From Trissonchulus latispiculum (lineage: Eukaryota; Nematoda; Enoplea; Enoplida; Ironidae): DNA of 64,000 nt. Positions 41,201-45,005 of this stretch are shown piece after piece (within the stretch, counting starts at the first letter, position 1; the number at the start of each line of letters is the position of its first letter). The notes under the pieces were generated by a model, which did not search any database, had not been told where the DNA came from, and saw only the letters and a list, made by a program, of their open reading frames with translations. The stretch is from NCBI GenBank assembly GCA_030248195.1, contig JASAND010011408.1, positions 23,656-87,655 on the forward strand, written 5' to 3'. Position numbers and translations under genes: made by a program.

Positions 41201-42796
41201 TGCATATACTGAATGTATGTTATTGGGGAAACGCACTGTGAGCTTCACAGTAGCAGACATTTATAGAGTATTAGCTCAAAACAAGGTTACGTGTTTGAGA
41301 GTTCGAAATTCTCGAAGTCAGCGACATCTCACTAAATTTAGATAAATTGCGAAAAACTTAACGAAATTCGCAAAATCTTAAGTATTATGATAATTTCAAA
41401 GATTTTCTCAATATCCACAAAACAGGTGTTTTGAAAATTTGAAATGAAGCGTAAACTCAAGCCTTCGTAAAGGTCGCTAAAAGTTTATCAAACGCTCCAG
41501 AATCTTTGTCAGGATTTTATAACCAAGTCCGCATGATTTTTGCGAAGCGTATGCCAATTTCACTAAACTTTAGCAACCATTAAAGATATGGTAATTTTTG
41601 AGGATACGGAGAAAAACCTTCAAATTAGCTAGTTATAGGGGTCGCAAACATCGATTATTTTTGCGTCTCTAAAGTTAGCAAAATGTCGCTAGCTTCGCGA
41701 AGTTCGCAGAGCTCGCGAACTTAACAAAAAATTAACAACTGTTTTGAGGTGTATACTGCAGCCCATAAACAGGCTGGAAAAAATGCAATTGAGAGATTTT
41801 AAATTTAGAATTCTGGGGGGGGAAATTAGGGATGCATGGCAGCCTGGTCCCGGCCCGCGGATATCGATTAGAAAATCATCATATTATCAGAAAAGAAACT
41901 GTTACAACACCTATGTTCTCTAGTGGGATTCGAAACTGTAAACACAAACTCAAATCGGTGTTTTTTTCGTCGAAAGTTTTTGCCAACTTTTACGCAGTCC
42001 TCCAAAATGTTTTGCGGAATTTCGCAAAAAAATTGCGAAATACTTATTTTTTAGTATTTTAAAGATAACTAATGAATTTTAGTAATTTGGATGTATTTAA
42101 ACACATTTTTAGTATTTAACGCATGGTATTAACCAAGTTATAACTAATTTTTCGAAAGTCGAAGAATGTATAAGCGTGTTTTACAAGTATATATACTTAA
42201 TAGTGAAGAGACGCGAGGGTCTGGGGGCGGAGCCTCCAGAAGCTGAAAAAAGTTTGTAAAACCGAGGAAAATCCTTAGTGGAAATTATTCTCAAAAGTTT
42301 AGTTTCGACTTTCAGTAAAATCCTAAAAATAAGCAAACTGCTAATAGGTTAATAATTGTTTAAAATTATGGTATGTTATGGTTTCAAGGCTAAAAGAATT
42401 TCATTGCATAGCAGTCACTAGGCATTCTAACTCAGCTAAGATTGAAAGGTGTTATATAGAAATACGCGCCGAAGGCGCGAAATTTTTCGAAAATTTTCTT
42501 CAACAAGTATCAGAAACACGTTATTTTTCATCTGAGACAACTGAAAATGTCTACTCAAAGACAAAATTTTTTGCGGAACTTTACGCAGAGCTCCGAAAAA
42601 AGTTGAGGAATTTTCAAAAAAAAGTGCGGGATTTCGCAGTTTTTTTGCAAAAAACACAGACTCAAATTGTAAACTGGAAACTGTAAACAGCGGCTACCGC
42701 TAGAAGCATAGCAATTCCAGTCTATACTATACCTACCTGATCTGTTAAGGGAATGTTCCGTGCCAGACCACCTTTCGGAGAGAAGGAAGAGCGATT
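13904..42796 (-). CDS. CCDC9/CCDC9B-like protein gene, 3' eight exons (5' end missing)
   Basis: Exons in order: 42796-42737, 41001-40843, 39046-38850, 19375-19353, 18115-17520, 16183-16051, 15171-14767, 14265-13904. All introns are GT-AG, every junction keeps phase, and the sum is 1935 nt ending in TGA. Exon 3 encodes the family signature, MTGRERHEYLCWREEREQI followed by TGQWRREWD, which I recognise from CCDC9 and CCDC9B, proteins reported to associate with the exon-junction complex. Before it lies an Arg/Gly/Ser-rich segment. After it come an RGG/RGP low-complexity stretch, an acidic block (EEEGEWEDVDEYEEDD) matching the acidic tail of the family, and an Asp run. The expected N-terminal coiled coil and start codon were not found; they probably lie beyond the window. 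Likely an RNA-associated, largely disordered protein. Confidence 0.8.
14767..15171 (-). CDS. CCDC9-like exon 7, with Asp run
   Basis: 405 nt. Acceptor is ttgttgcag, donor GTAAGT (consensus). It is in phase with both neighbours. It encodes NGRNESGSLSSSFAGLADSF, acidic and Ser/Thr-rich sequence, an eight-Asp run (trinucleotide repeat at 14876-14900) and a final helix-like DAIEREMIAALDQNLLAAEA. Confidence 0.8.
14876..14900 (-). repeat. Coding trinucleotide repeat (Asp run)
   Basis: GAT/GAC repeat read on the minus strand inside exon 7, encoding eight aspartates. It is a potential site of in-frame length variation. Confidence 0.8.
16051..16183 (-). CDS. CCDC9-like exon 6, acidic block
   Basis: 133 nt. 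Acceptor is tttctag, donor GTAGGA. It starts in phase 0 and leaves one base. It encodes DLGLDDAHVDAPEDEEEG and then EWEDVDEYEEDDYTPEL, an acidic W-containing block typical of the family's C-terminal half. Confidence 0.8.
16792..17185. mobile_element. MITE with G/C-run ends in CCDC9-like intron 5
   Basis: Termini are ctgggtttactttact on the left and its near-inverse (aagtaaacccag) on the right, each flanked directly by cagaa (5-bp candidate target duplication). Subterminal runs of C and G with 'ccccactttt' units border an AT-rich core. Related G/C-run plus AT-core sequences occur near 19,700-19,960, 21,470-21,560, 39,950-40,240 and 45,590-45,920. Confidence 0.65.
17520..18115 (-). CDS. CCDC9-like exon 5, RGG/RGP low-complexity region
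   Basis: 596 nt. Acceptor is tttttccag. The preferred donor is AAG|GTTTGT at 17520, which ends on a codon boundary as the next exon needs; a weaker in-phase GTTTCC lies slightly upstream. It encodes ESPRRS, a Gly/Arg/Pro stretch ([19 protein letters not shown]), Ser/Pro-rich segments and a QQQ. This is a disordered RNA-binding-type region. On the plus strand the same DNA gives long but meaningless open frames. Confidence 0.75.
18175..18771. repeat. ~600-bp near-perfect palindrome (foldback or MITE) beside exon 5
   Basis: The arms match inverted over almost their whole length: ggcgatactaaggcagacgc starts the left arm and its inverse ends the right arm. Matching inner blocks include ggatccagcttttcgtta and its inverse around a short centre near 18,465. 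No coding content. It begins only about 60 bp upstream of exon 5's acceptor, so it would form a hairpin in the pre-mRNA. Confidence 0.85.
18880..19140. repeat. Degenerate relative of the adjacent palindrome
   Basis: It shares with the 18.2-18.8 kb element the 'agcttataggtaactaatgaaaagct', 'gattcttcgtgttc' and 'ccccttggtcc' type blocks in half-element form (only similarity, not identity). Confidence 0.4.
19353..19375 (-). CDS. CCDC9-like 23-nt microexon
   Basis: It sits between acceptor ttattttcag and donor GTATGT. One leading base completes the codon left open by exon 3 (CA+G, Gln); it then reads DETPKNE and leaves one base that joins exon 5 (G+AA, Glu). Correct phase on both sides supports it. 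Additional in-phase exons inside the 19.5-kb intron cannot be excluded. Confidence 0.65.
19376..23682. other. Large intron of the CCDC9-like gene, left of the LTR element
   Basis: Non-coding. It contains G/C-run MITE fragments (about 19,700-19,960 and 21,470-21,560), an inverted-repeat cluster (22,281-22,746), homopolymer-rich sequence to 23,015 and a very AT-rich tail (23,030-23,640). The block at about 20,810-20,960 recurs inverted near 42,000-42,200. Confidence 0.5.
22281..23015. repeat. Nested inverted repeats with long G/C homopolymer runs
   Basis: The outer pair (about 22,281-22,358 with 22,668-22,746) shares atcataaagttcaatctgag and its inverse. The inner pair (about 22,358-22,405 with 22,445-22,492) shares ccacctgaaata. 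A third inverted pair surrounds aaaccggatttttccgg (22,505-22,668 with 22,745-22,870), and part of it is repeated at 22,885-22,940. Runs of more than ten G or C near 22,940-23,010 make base accuracy doubtful. Confidence 0.7.
23683..24379 (-). repeat. 3' LTR of the gypsy element
   Basis: 697 bp, starting tgtgaccggctatacc and ending gtccgtcaca on the plus strand. It matches the copy at 36109-36805, with one difference seen at the third base. Confidence 0.95.
24380..24393 (-). promoter_or_regulatory. Polypurine tract of the LTR element
   Basis: The minus strand reads AAGCGGGGGACGAT immediately before the 3' LTR. A purine run with a G5 core at this position is the standard plus-strand primer. Confidence 0.7.
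24394..25525 (-). other. 3' non-coding region of the LTR element
   Basis: About 1.1 kb between the last accessory ORF and the purine tract with no supported ORF. It may hold transcript-processing or export signals, but none was identified. Confidence 0.6.
25526..26161 (-). CDS. 211-residue ORF inside the LTR element, function unknown
   Basis: ATG at 26161. It is a globular-looking, mildly acidic protein with many aromatic residues (EFVEFQDDMEYNLEGDAVYG, VLFWTNWDGFEEE) and a basic C-terminus (GRKRLFLSRKRRL) that could be a nuclear localisation signal. No membrane segment and no family recognised. It is the last ORF before the 1.1-kb non-coding 3' region and the purine tract. Confidence 0.65.
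   Translation of the reverse strand: MSSTLSNQAQQIFIITRCSAIAPLYKHFARARFATREDLEEFVEFQDDMEYNLEGDAVYGHKPCLLEDDSHPIGLLGKKFCVTKETLKMLAKATTPQEWVEIFNSITHEYRIEVGPFDLYTLTGEVFTTSILAEHPRNLALTVLFWTNWDGFEEEEQTKEMAILVAATVGVEPWYDHLPAGLKLLKAVLEDQELIEGRKRLFLSRKRRLSV
26450..27268 (-). CDS. 272-residue basic/acidic ORF inside the LTR element, function unknown
   Basis: ATG at 27268. The N-terminal 60 residues are strongly basic and helical (KKSKDKTRKLRLARADVAKR). Residues about 75-120 are acidic (EEEPKIIEEAHQEDAASDHS). A C-terminal half follows with a lone CTIC near residue 220. No domain is recognised. The charge pattern could suit a nucleic-acid or chromatin partner, but this is guesswork. It lies between the Cys-rich ORF and the 211-residue ORF, same strand. 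Confidence 0.6.
   Translation of the reverse strand: MVESTVRKLRDEWKEYVSITRQWKKSKDKTRKLRLARADVAKRLKGYKNTVYTQAVVKWVPRRVTQIGLPKKTQQKQPNEEEPKIIEEAHQEDAASDHSKEDEHPEIVLEVSDAEESKNDDISGRRLVREREVFPPDTTTKDRRPLLPTPKAQALPLMSVNLQPSQEDGFLTNPPRLPQYLRTMIRQDATEFEMALRKELLTTPVVPMAWVNDFLKHHETKYCTICLEQKDGKAVWENMKDYLKKLVLTIYREESRRAAGFPMDPKPGVSRR
27612..27971 (-). CDS. Cys-rich 119-residue ORF inside the LTR element, function unknown
   Basis: First ORF downstream of Env, in the same orientation. Eleven cysteines, including CxxC pairs at 20/23 and 54/57 and a CxC at 86/88, could bind zinc or form disulfides. No signal peptide or membrane segment is seen. I do not recognise it. It could be an exon of a spliced accessory transcript rather than a complete gene. 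Confidence 0.5.
   Translation of the reverse strand: MMTCTAAPIRQQCLTSQLECNTCQNKLKVSYTATARQDADPTAKELIKLTAALCQNCATRDYTSTLTLLQTSLTCPTNTNAHTFACSCPFRVQVYAFTDPLCESVTVKSVHENCPYLII
28344..32990 (-). CDS. RT tail-RNase H-integrase-PWWP-envelope open frame of the gypsy element
   Basis: Open from 32990 to 28344 with no internal stop. Residues below count from 32720. RNase H spans about 15-130 (TDAS, TIEREAL, YTDHAPL). Integrase has an HHCC-type zinc site (His241/His248, Cys278/Cys281), catalytic D310, D370, E406 (DD35E) and a GPY/F module (WKGPYEVL, 543-550). A PWWP domain follows at about 627-700. Next come a hydrophobic signal or anchor (743-762), an envelope ectodomain with a furin-like site RQQR at 887-890 before hydrophobic GLLKGIACLIESVFGG, heptad-like helices, many Cys, a C-terminal membrane segment (about 1370-1390) and a 66-residue tail. 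Env shares Pol's frame, so Env must come from a polyprotein or a spliced mRNA. The 32,721-32,990 segment holds the RT tail (FLGH motif). Confidence 0.9.
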   Translation of the reverse strand, partial: FRKKKVLFLGHVVSPEGVAPDPDKIKAVENFPKPTRAKEVRSFVGLASYYRRFISDFAKTARPLHKLTEKDVNFAWSEECQKAFDTLKEKLTTAPILAFPDFKEVFTLATDASGYGIGAVLGQIKEGKEVVIAYASRSLSKAEVKYSTIEREALAIIWAVKYWRAYLYGRRFTIYTDHAPLKWLMTMKDTSSRLARWALQLMEFTFELKYRPGKANTHADALSRLNENSSEARALATIVATPDTLTLLGKIKAEQTADPDLKLLLSYVKEDYLPEDDKLARTVVLKSENYFVDKGILCHLWADYEGRRRTRSWVQIVVPKPLQAEVMEIHHDDVMSGHLGIDKTFDKVRRRFFWEGMYADIREWVRTCTTCATKKSPQYTVKMPLKPITAKEPFEILSVDAVGPLPTTDRGNKHIIVFVDMFTKWPEAFAVPDIKAETTARLFVEQIVTRHGAPSCLLSDRGSNFMSELMQEICKLLKTRKLNTTGYHPQTNGLCERMNKTIISIIAMYVSTDVKDWDIFLPYSLMAVRTSIQDSTKETPFFLVYGRDAYLPSDTDMREVIGDVPITDYSKEVVERITEAKTLVQENVKQAQEKQSFYYDKGVKEVDFKKGEKVWLHVPATQKGKPAKLCHMWKGPYEVLERPTPETATIGLVSGKKRKVKTVNVSRLKVCHEAQQKNKEPTMNAEQAETSGHRKEEMQNTSEISTTAASTVEEDYLKVNEVVWAKLKGFPLWPARIAEKSELDIQEPKKPGNWVLVQFFGDHKHTYIIKESCQPYYPKRDEMNLNKVKGTLRKAVEEADRYCHLPVALVLEQKQSKPQKQLKGTVKGRPTPLYNTLLGLMIGILCLLTTRVIAKAEVDVQASIDTDNIKLRPHYSTMLKKEGTLLNTHAYIQHFLILPIFNDKVRPVTLPPCPKVDNDTEQLIGIESLFSDMCKIATSLNESSHKVHDKLNHELHSLRVEAILTTEKGGEEKYKPRQQRGLLKGIACLIESVFGGCSDSTADTAAVKHALDVVAKSQHEFAVTITELNQDIISVSKLTMEGFHNVDEKVNLLGAAFDELTKKQDNFKDELKFVLKQNSLFGKLVQFQTQSMVNLVSWIAHIMHWHEQLDKAHALLRGIRSMHSGYLHTEIAPRKVLRRLVQELNEKLQPRSKQLLFSEGNVSSYYQTKVVHTIWHDTENFIICLRLPLAESTRKFTIWQLKTGAMPMPQKGHMMQIEPDHSYIAVNEDEGTYVLMKEAQYRECTGKAVKICKPIFPIYNLNQISCELALYSNAERDEVERICAIKFYKNRGQLQLFDLKNHTWFIATAESNWQLFCRNKAPVSLNACNQCVVTLPCGCGLATTSGDIPATDQGCQSKVDFNITTLHAFNVFIFDNVPDIDVSKSMHTFTSRRWKEWANDTTVLMKLQSLPASPNFTNTIKMLYDNEKEFKNKNRQLHEETKAAIEAIHNKNGVGAGWSYGLLAGEIGLLVLILLLGLKQIGTVGSFRLEKIDLTIPAQQKRDVAVNTEIIPPTLELSPLPELHPLEKVFVDHKNDATNPYVHTSAEA
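30651..30842 (-). other. PWWP domain within the integrase-envelope frame
   Basis: Residues about 627-690 of the preceding frame. It shows NEVVWAKLKGFPLWPARI, then WVLVQFFGDHKHTYI. The order (W-A-K-x-K-G-x-P-x-W-P-A-R, then xFFGxH) is diagnostic for PWWP, and closest in feel to the LEDGF/HDGF group. W643 and the F669/F670 pair sit where the methyl-lysine cage aromatics of that group lie. Known PWWP domains read H3K36me2/3 on nucleosomes. Its placement after the GPY/F module suggests a role in integration targeting; that role is inferred. Confidence 0.88.
32963..35683 (-). CDS. Gag-protease-reverse transcriptase polyprotein of the gypsy element
   Basis: 906 codons from the first ATG (35683). 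An open frame upstream of it would only use a non-ATG start. Gag (about residues 1-290) has a coiled-coil stretch near 215-245 and a CCHC zinc knuckle (CNNCGRPGHIAIRC, 279-292). The protease has the active-site triad motif LIDTG (428-432) and IIGTD (497-501). RT has VDYRDLN, FSTMDLASGYHQI, FGLKNAPSTFQR and the catalytic FIDD (about 861-864). Integrity is good until the frame ends in TAG at 32963-32965, where RT has its last conserved part still to come. Translation of the next frame supplies that part, so a one-base break (about 32,963-32,990) separates the frames. Confidence 0.93.
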   Translation of the reverse strand: MSSDESKANITSMEVAKFLISPRQIPVFKGEPSEDFDDFIGIFNRVSIVNGWAGEERAKMLPAFLQGYAAEVWESLPSGVQKGWDEVVKSMTEVLAKRNASLLSSELHRRVQKPEETVEDYARAIQRLAKRAYGSEIAGKAKDRLMREIFVNGLNKNIRRFVLSGKPDSFEDAVVRAKEQEGFEEMDKEGKLVARAVHFEDDQVKRSSKVTPEFNVLTENMKLQQELTNQLLQRLDELEAQVNRKEDRRGYQPSRSPSPRLQGSFSPRNRRTTDGRPICNNCGRPGHIAIRCRTRTESRNDVQPQRNPNPPPRRFTFRSGPDDPLRNYNRSPDVRRPNAEATRTTQHDAEITSNEVSSLREQNRRLIERLLLGRDQVPRQNSNSNPSCHMIRVSQPPLQCFESEGTLGGLGETPVVLGYACGIAAEMLIDTGSNVTLVNSTFLPNELLEKITKSGDILSLSGHSIDIVGRCPLRIQLGKETVEVTARVMKQCPFDVIIGTDTLKKFDARLDFNKGLLLLHNDQLPMTMNNVKEGEAEYFTRVSLPEDTRLLPQCEVIVKVETEFAPENAIGIIEPHMQLINKYGLLVTPSLVKVNNGYGWLRIANLDAEEIKLKAGMTLGTFEPVPVNSQVTQCMSTNTGYNPILENVDDINWLQSQIDLSDSVLSVPERQQLIGLLQNYEHIFAKNEMDLGHCTLVEHTINTGNAPPIRKRPYRIPESLKGEIKRQLEEMEKKGIIELSASPYAAPLVPVKKKCGAIRICVDYRDLNEATHGDYFPLPNVSETLDQLGGAQYFSTMDLASGYHQISVAEKDKEKTAFCSPFGLYQYTRMPFGLKNAPSTFQRTMELLFTGILSETCFIFIDDILVVSKTFKQHLKDLQEVFDRLKYANLKLKPKKCNFGKRKFCF
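35684..36074 (-). other. 5' leader of the LTR element
   Basis: About 390 nt between the primer-binding site and the Gag ATG at 35683. Packaging and splice-donor signals would be expected here, but no specific element could be assigned. Confidence 0.6.
36075..36092 (-). promoter_or_regulatory. Primer-binding site of the LTR element
   Basis: The minus strand reads TGGTGCCGAAACCCGGGA, complementary to a tRNA 3' end ending ...GGCACCA. It lies 16 nt inside the 5' LTR border, a larger gap than the 0-10 nt usual for gypsy elements. Priming tRNA identity was not determined. Confidence 0.8.
36109..36805 (-). repeat. 5' LTR of the gypsy element
   Basis: 697 bp, the promoter-side LTR because the element is on the minus strand. 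The third base of the inner end is G rather than T; otherwise I saw no difference from the 3' LTR. Such identity implies insertion recent on an evolutionary scale. Confidence 0.95.
36806..38467. other. Intron sequence right of the LTR element
   Basis: Non-coding. It includes short homopolymer runs (36,995-37,010 and 37,205-37,225) and a probable MITE at about 37,923-38,334, whose ends ctggcttattttt and aaaaataagccag are inverse to each other. Nothing coding is supported. Confidence 0.5.
37923..38334. mobile_element. Probable MITE with ctggcttattttt termini
   Basis: Terminal inverted repeat of about 13 bp (ctggcttattttt) around an AT-rich core. A similar terminus is found at 39,946 (ctggcttat) and 40,783 (ataagtcag inverse). 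No target duplication was verified. Confidence 0.45.
38468..38665. repeat. 198-bp near-perfect palindrome
   Basis: Arms of about 95 bp (starting caatgagaataggaaaatat) are inverse to each other with very few mismatches around a 6-base centre near 38,566. It lies about 185 bp past exon 3's donor in the sense of the gene. Each arm carries a hammerhead-like motif, listed separately. Confidence 0.9.
38524..38570 (-). ncRNA. Hammerhead ribozyme-like motif
   Basis: The minus strand shows CTGACGA (matching core CUGANGA), one extra A, then a stem gggacc/ggtctc (one G-T) around acacc, then GAAA and the self-complementary accggt, then C at the expected cleavage position (38530). Stem I (cgc/gcg) has only three base pairs. 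Short palindromic stem III resembles the dimer-dependent hammerheads of Penelope-like elements. The extra A and weak stem I lower confidence, and the larger palindrome could compete with this fold. Confidence 0.35.
38850..39046 (-). CDS. CCDC9-like exon 3, conserved family signature
   Basis: 197 nt, starting in phase 0 and leaving two bases (CA). Acceptor is tgtttag, donor GTACGT. It encodes a Gly run, then SKRDLEMQMTGRERHEYLC, REEREQIDRDRLARAR and TGQWRREWDQ. This block is the strongest identification in the gene. The following intron is 19.5 kb and holds the LTR retrotransposon. Confidence 0.85.
39140..39480. repeat. Imperfect foldback repeat rich in gttcgcgaa units
   Basis: Left half (gttcgcgaa, cgtagcgaacatcg, tagctaatttgaggg, tatctaccaaaaatt) mirrors the right half (aatttttggtagatat, ccctcaaattagcta, gatgttcgctac, ttcgcgaac) around a centre near 39,305. 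A related, more diverged sequence lies at about 41,300-41,730. Intronic, non-coding. Confidence 0.65.
39946..40783. mobile_element. Probable MITE in intron 2 of the CCDC9-like gene
   Basis: The termini (ctggcttat, and ataagtcag at the right) are inverse with one mismatch. The interior has G/C-run borders, AT-rich 'ttttagca' sequence and two similar halves. Target duplication not verified. Confidence 0.4.
40843..41001 (-). CDS. CCDC9-like exon 2, Arg/Gly/Ser-rich
   Basis: 159 nt, phase 0 to phase 0. Acceptor is ttttgtag, donor GTTAGT. It encodes an N/S/R/G-rich stretch (GNRGRANNRSRGRGSGSG) ending in NYRR. Its position before the conserved exon fits the RG-rich linker of this family. Confidence 0.75.
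42737..42796 (-). CDS. CCDC9-like exon 1 of those visible
   Basis: 60 nt, phase 0 at both ends. Acceptor is ctattttag before the exon and donor is GTAGGT after it. It encodes 20 residues including SSFSPKGGLARNIPL. It is supported by splice signals and by phase with the next exon, but is short and lacks an independent family match, so it is the least certain exon with the microexon. Confidence 0.6.
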
Positions 42797-42899
42797 CTAA
42801 AATAGAAACACCACAAAAACTAAATAGAAAAATAGAAGATGAACCGGGTTTGAAACTTGGACGGTCAAAAAATCTATGAGCACTACAATGCCCTACAAT

Positions 42900-43292
42900 T
42901 TAGTGATGGGCACCGGATATTTTTTCATATCCGGATATCCGCCTAATTTGCGTTAACGGATATCTGGATATCCGGATATCCGGTTATCCGCCTATTCCAA
43001 ACGTAAGTTCAAGAAAATTTTTCGACTTTGCAGTTAAATTTTCAATTTTTCTGTCAAATTTTCGGTATGCTGTGAATTTCTATCATGCAATCAAGCCACA
43101 ACCTTGGTTTCAAACATTTTCAGAGAAATTTTTGAAAAATATTTTAAAACTTTTGAAATTTTTGTCAAAAATTAGCTAATTTTTCATTACTTTGTCAGAA
43201 ATGTACACGGATATCCGGATATCCGGATATTTTTCTCAAATCGGATATTATCCGGATATAAAAATTATCCGGATATCCAGTGCCCATCACTA
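42900..43292. mobile_element. hAT-type MITE with 8-bp target duplication
   Basis: The ends tagtgatgggcaccggatat and ...atatccagtgcccatcacta are inverse apart from a few bases. The flanks are cctacaat at 42892-42899 and 43293-43300, an exact 8-bp duplication (with one extra t at the left border). Subterminal arrays of ggatatccggatatcc-type palindromes border an AT-rich core. The TIR and duplication length are diagnostic of hAT. It lies just upstream of the first visible CCDC9-like exon. Confidence 0.9.
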
Positions 43293-43412
43293 CCTACAAT
43301 ATTTTGAAGGATTAACTAGTACCAAAAATGCCCTAAACGGGCATGGGTTCCGGGTAGAATAGGGAAAGAAGGCTGAAGCGGAAAAATGCCAATAGATTAG
43401 TGCAGATTGATG

Positions 43413-43618
43413 TCTAGCCAGCGCCTAAAATAATTGAAACCAGCTGTTTGGTGCAGAATAGGGAATCTAGCCAGCGCTTAAAATGATTGAAACCAGCTTT
43501 TTGGTGCAGAATAGGGAATCTAGCCAGCGCTTAAAATGATTGAAACCAGCTTTTTGGTGCAGAATAGGGAATCTAGTCAGCGCCTAAAATGATTGAAACC
43601 AGCGTCTGGGGTAGAATA
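43413..43618. repeat. Tandem repeat, 53-bp unit, about 4 copies
   Basis: Units start with tctagccagcgc at 43413, 43466, 43519 and 43572 (exact 53-bp spacing) and contain aaaatgattgaaaccagc and gtgcagaataggga. Confidence 0.9.
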
Positions 43619-43683
43619 GGCGCCTCTCTCCATCCACCCTATTCGCGTGAAGTGCTCAGATACTCAATCACAATGGCATGAGT

Positions 43684-44488
43684 ACAAGAACAAAAAGTGC
43701 TCCTTCGTCGCATGTAAAATACATATGAGTCTTTGTAGGCAGGTTGTACATAAGCAAAAACTAGCCTGTAAAATACATATGAGTTCCGTAGGGAGGTTGT
43801 AAATTCAGGAAAACAAGTTGCAACCGCTTAACATACGAGCCTGTCCTACAACGAGGCTCATATTGGCGTATGTCATAATACGAATAATTTGCAGATATAT
43901 ATTTTACTTTTATATAAATACATACTGCATAAAGCTTTTCATTACAAATTGTCCTTCACATAGCTTGTTGATCAGTCATGTCATTATAGTGTGCATATGC
44001 TCAATACGGTACGCCATGAGGCGGTCTGACTCAGAGCCAAGTGGGAACGCATTCTGCGTGTGTATAATGTGAAAGTGTTTCGAGAATGCATTAGGTGTAC
44101 CGTGTACCACAGCGTATCGCGAAATATTAGGTGTGCCATGCCATAGTATTTCAGGAAACATCAGGTTGCATGTACAGTTCAGCTTGAGCAGTCGTAGTTC
44201 ACTTCAGTCCAATTCTTCTGGGCCACAACGTCTATTCATTTTTTCCGTAATGTGGATGAAGCTGAGGTTCTTTAATGAAGCTTTAATGTGGAATGCACTG
44301 TGACGCCAATATGAGCCTCGTTGTAGGACAGGCTCATATGTTAAGCGGTTGCAACTTGTTTTCCTGAATTTACAACCTCCCTACGGAACTCATATGTATT
44401 TTACAGGCTAGTTTTTGCTTATGTACAACCTGCCTACGAAGACTCATATGTATTTTACATGCGACGAAGGAGCACTTTTTGTTCTTGT
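43684..44488. mobile_element. 805-bp foldback element
   Basis: 185-bp arms (43684-43868 and 44303-44488) are inverse to each other and nearly identical. Each arm holds two copies of a tgtaaaatacatatgagt unit. The 434-bp centre is non-coding, although it holds a short open frame. The end motif ctccttcgtcgcatgtaaaa closely resembles one in the giant palindrome (near 51,830 and 62,095), which suggests related termini. Confidence 0.85.
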
Positions 44489-44584
44489 TTTCTATTATTT
44501 TATATGTATGCTCCTGAAGGTATATATGTATAGACATCTTTCAACAGTAGCAAGCCAACCACAGCTCGTACCGCTTAAACTCTA

Positions 44585-45005
44585 CAGCCACTTTGGGTAC
44601 GCAGCTCTATGACAACAGTTGCTCAGCTCGCTTAGGGCTTCATTTGATATTACATATACATACCAAATTTGACCACTTTTGGAAAATTTTAGTTTTGACC
44701 CAAAATCACCAAGTCCCCACCCCACCATACCACAGCACTCCACAGCCACTTTGAGCATGCAGTTCTATGACAAAAGTTGCTCAGCTCGCGCAAGGCTTTC
44801 ATTTGATACCAAATTTGACCACTTTTGGAAAATTTTAGTTTTGACCCAAAATCACCTAACTCCCCACCCCACCCCACCACAGCACTCTACAGCCACTTTG
44901 AGCATGTAGTTCTATGACAAAAGTTGCTCAGCTCGCTTAGGGCTCTCATTTGGTGCCAAATTTGACCATTTTTGAAAAATTTCATTTTTGACCACATGAC
45001 CTCCC
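44585..45005. repeat. Tandem repeat, 137-169-bp unit, nearly 3 copies
   Basis: Units start agccacttt at 44585, 44754 and 44891. They share ttgctcagctcgc, aaatttgaccacttttgg and tgacccaaaatcacc. The first unit has an insertion of about 32 bp. Confidence 0.85.

Noticed and set aside
43413..43618. CRISPR-like array
   Set aside because: Full 53-bp units repeat without distinct spacers, so it is a tandem repeat in a eukaryotic genome.
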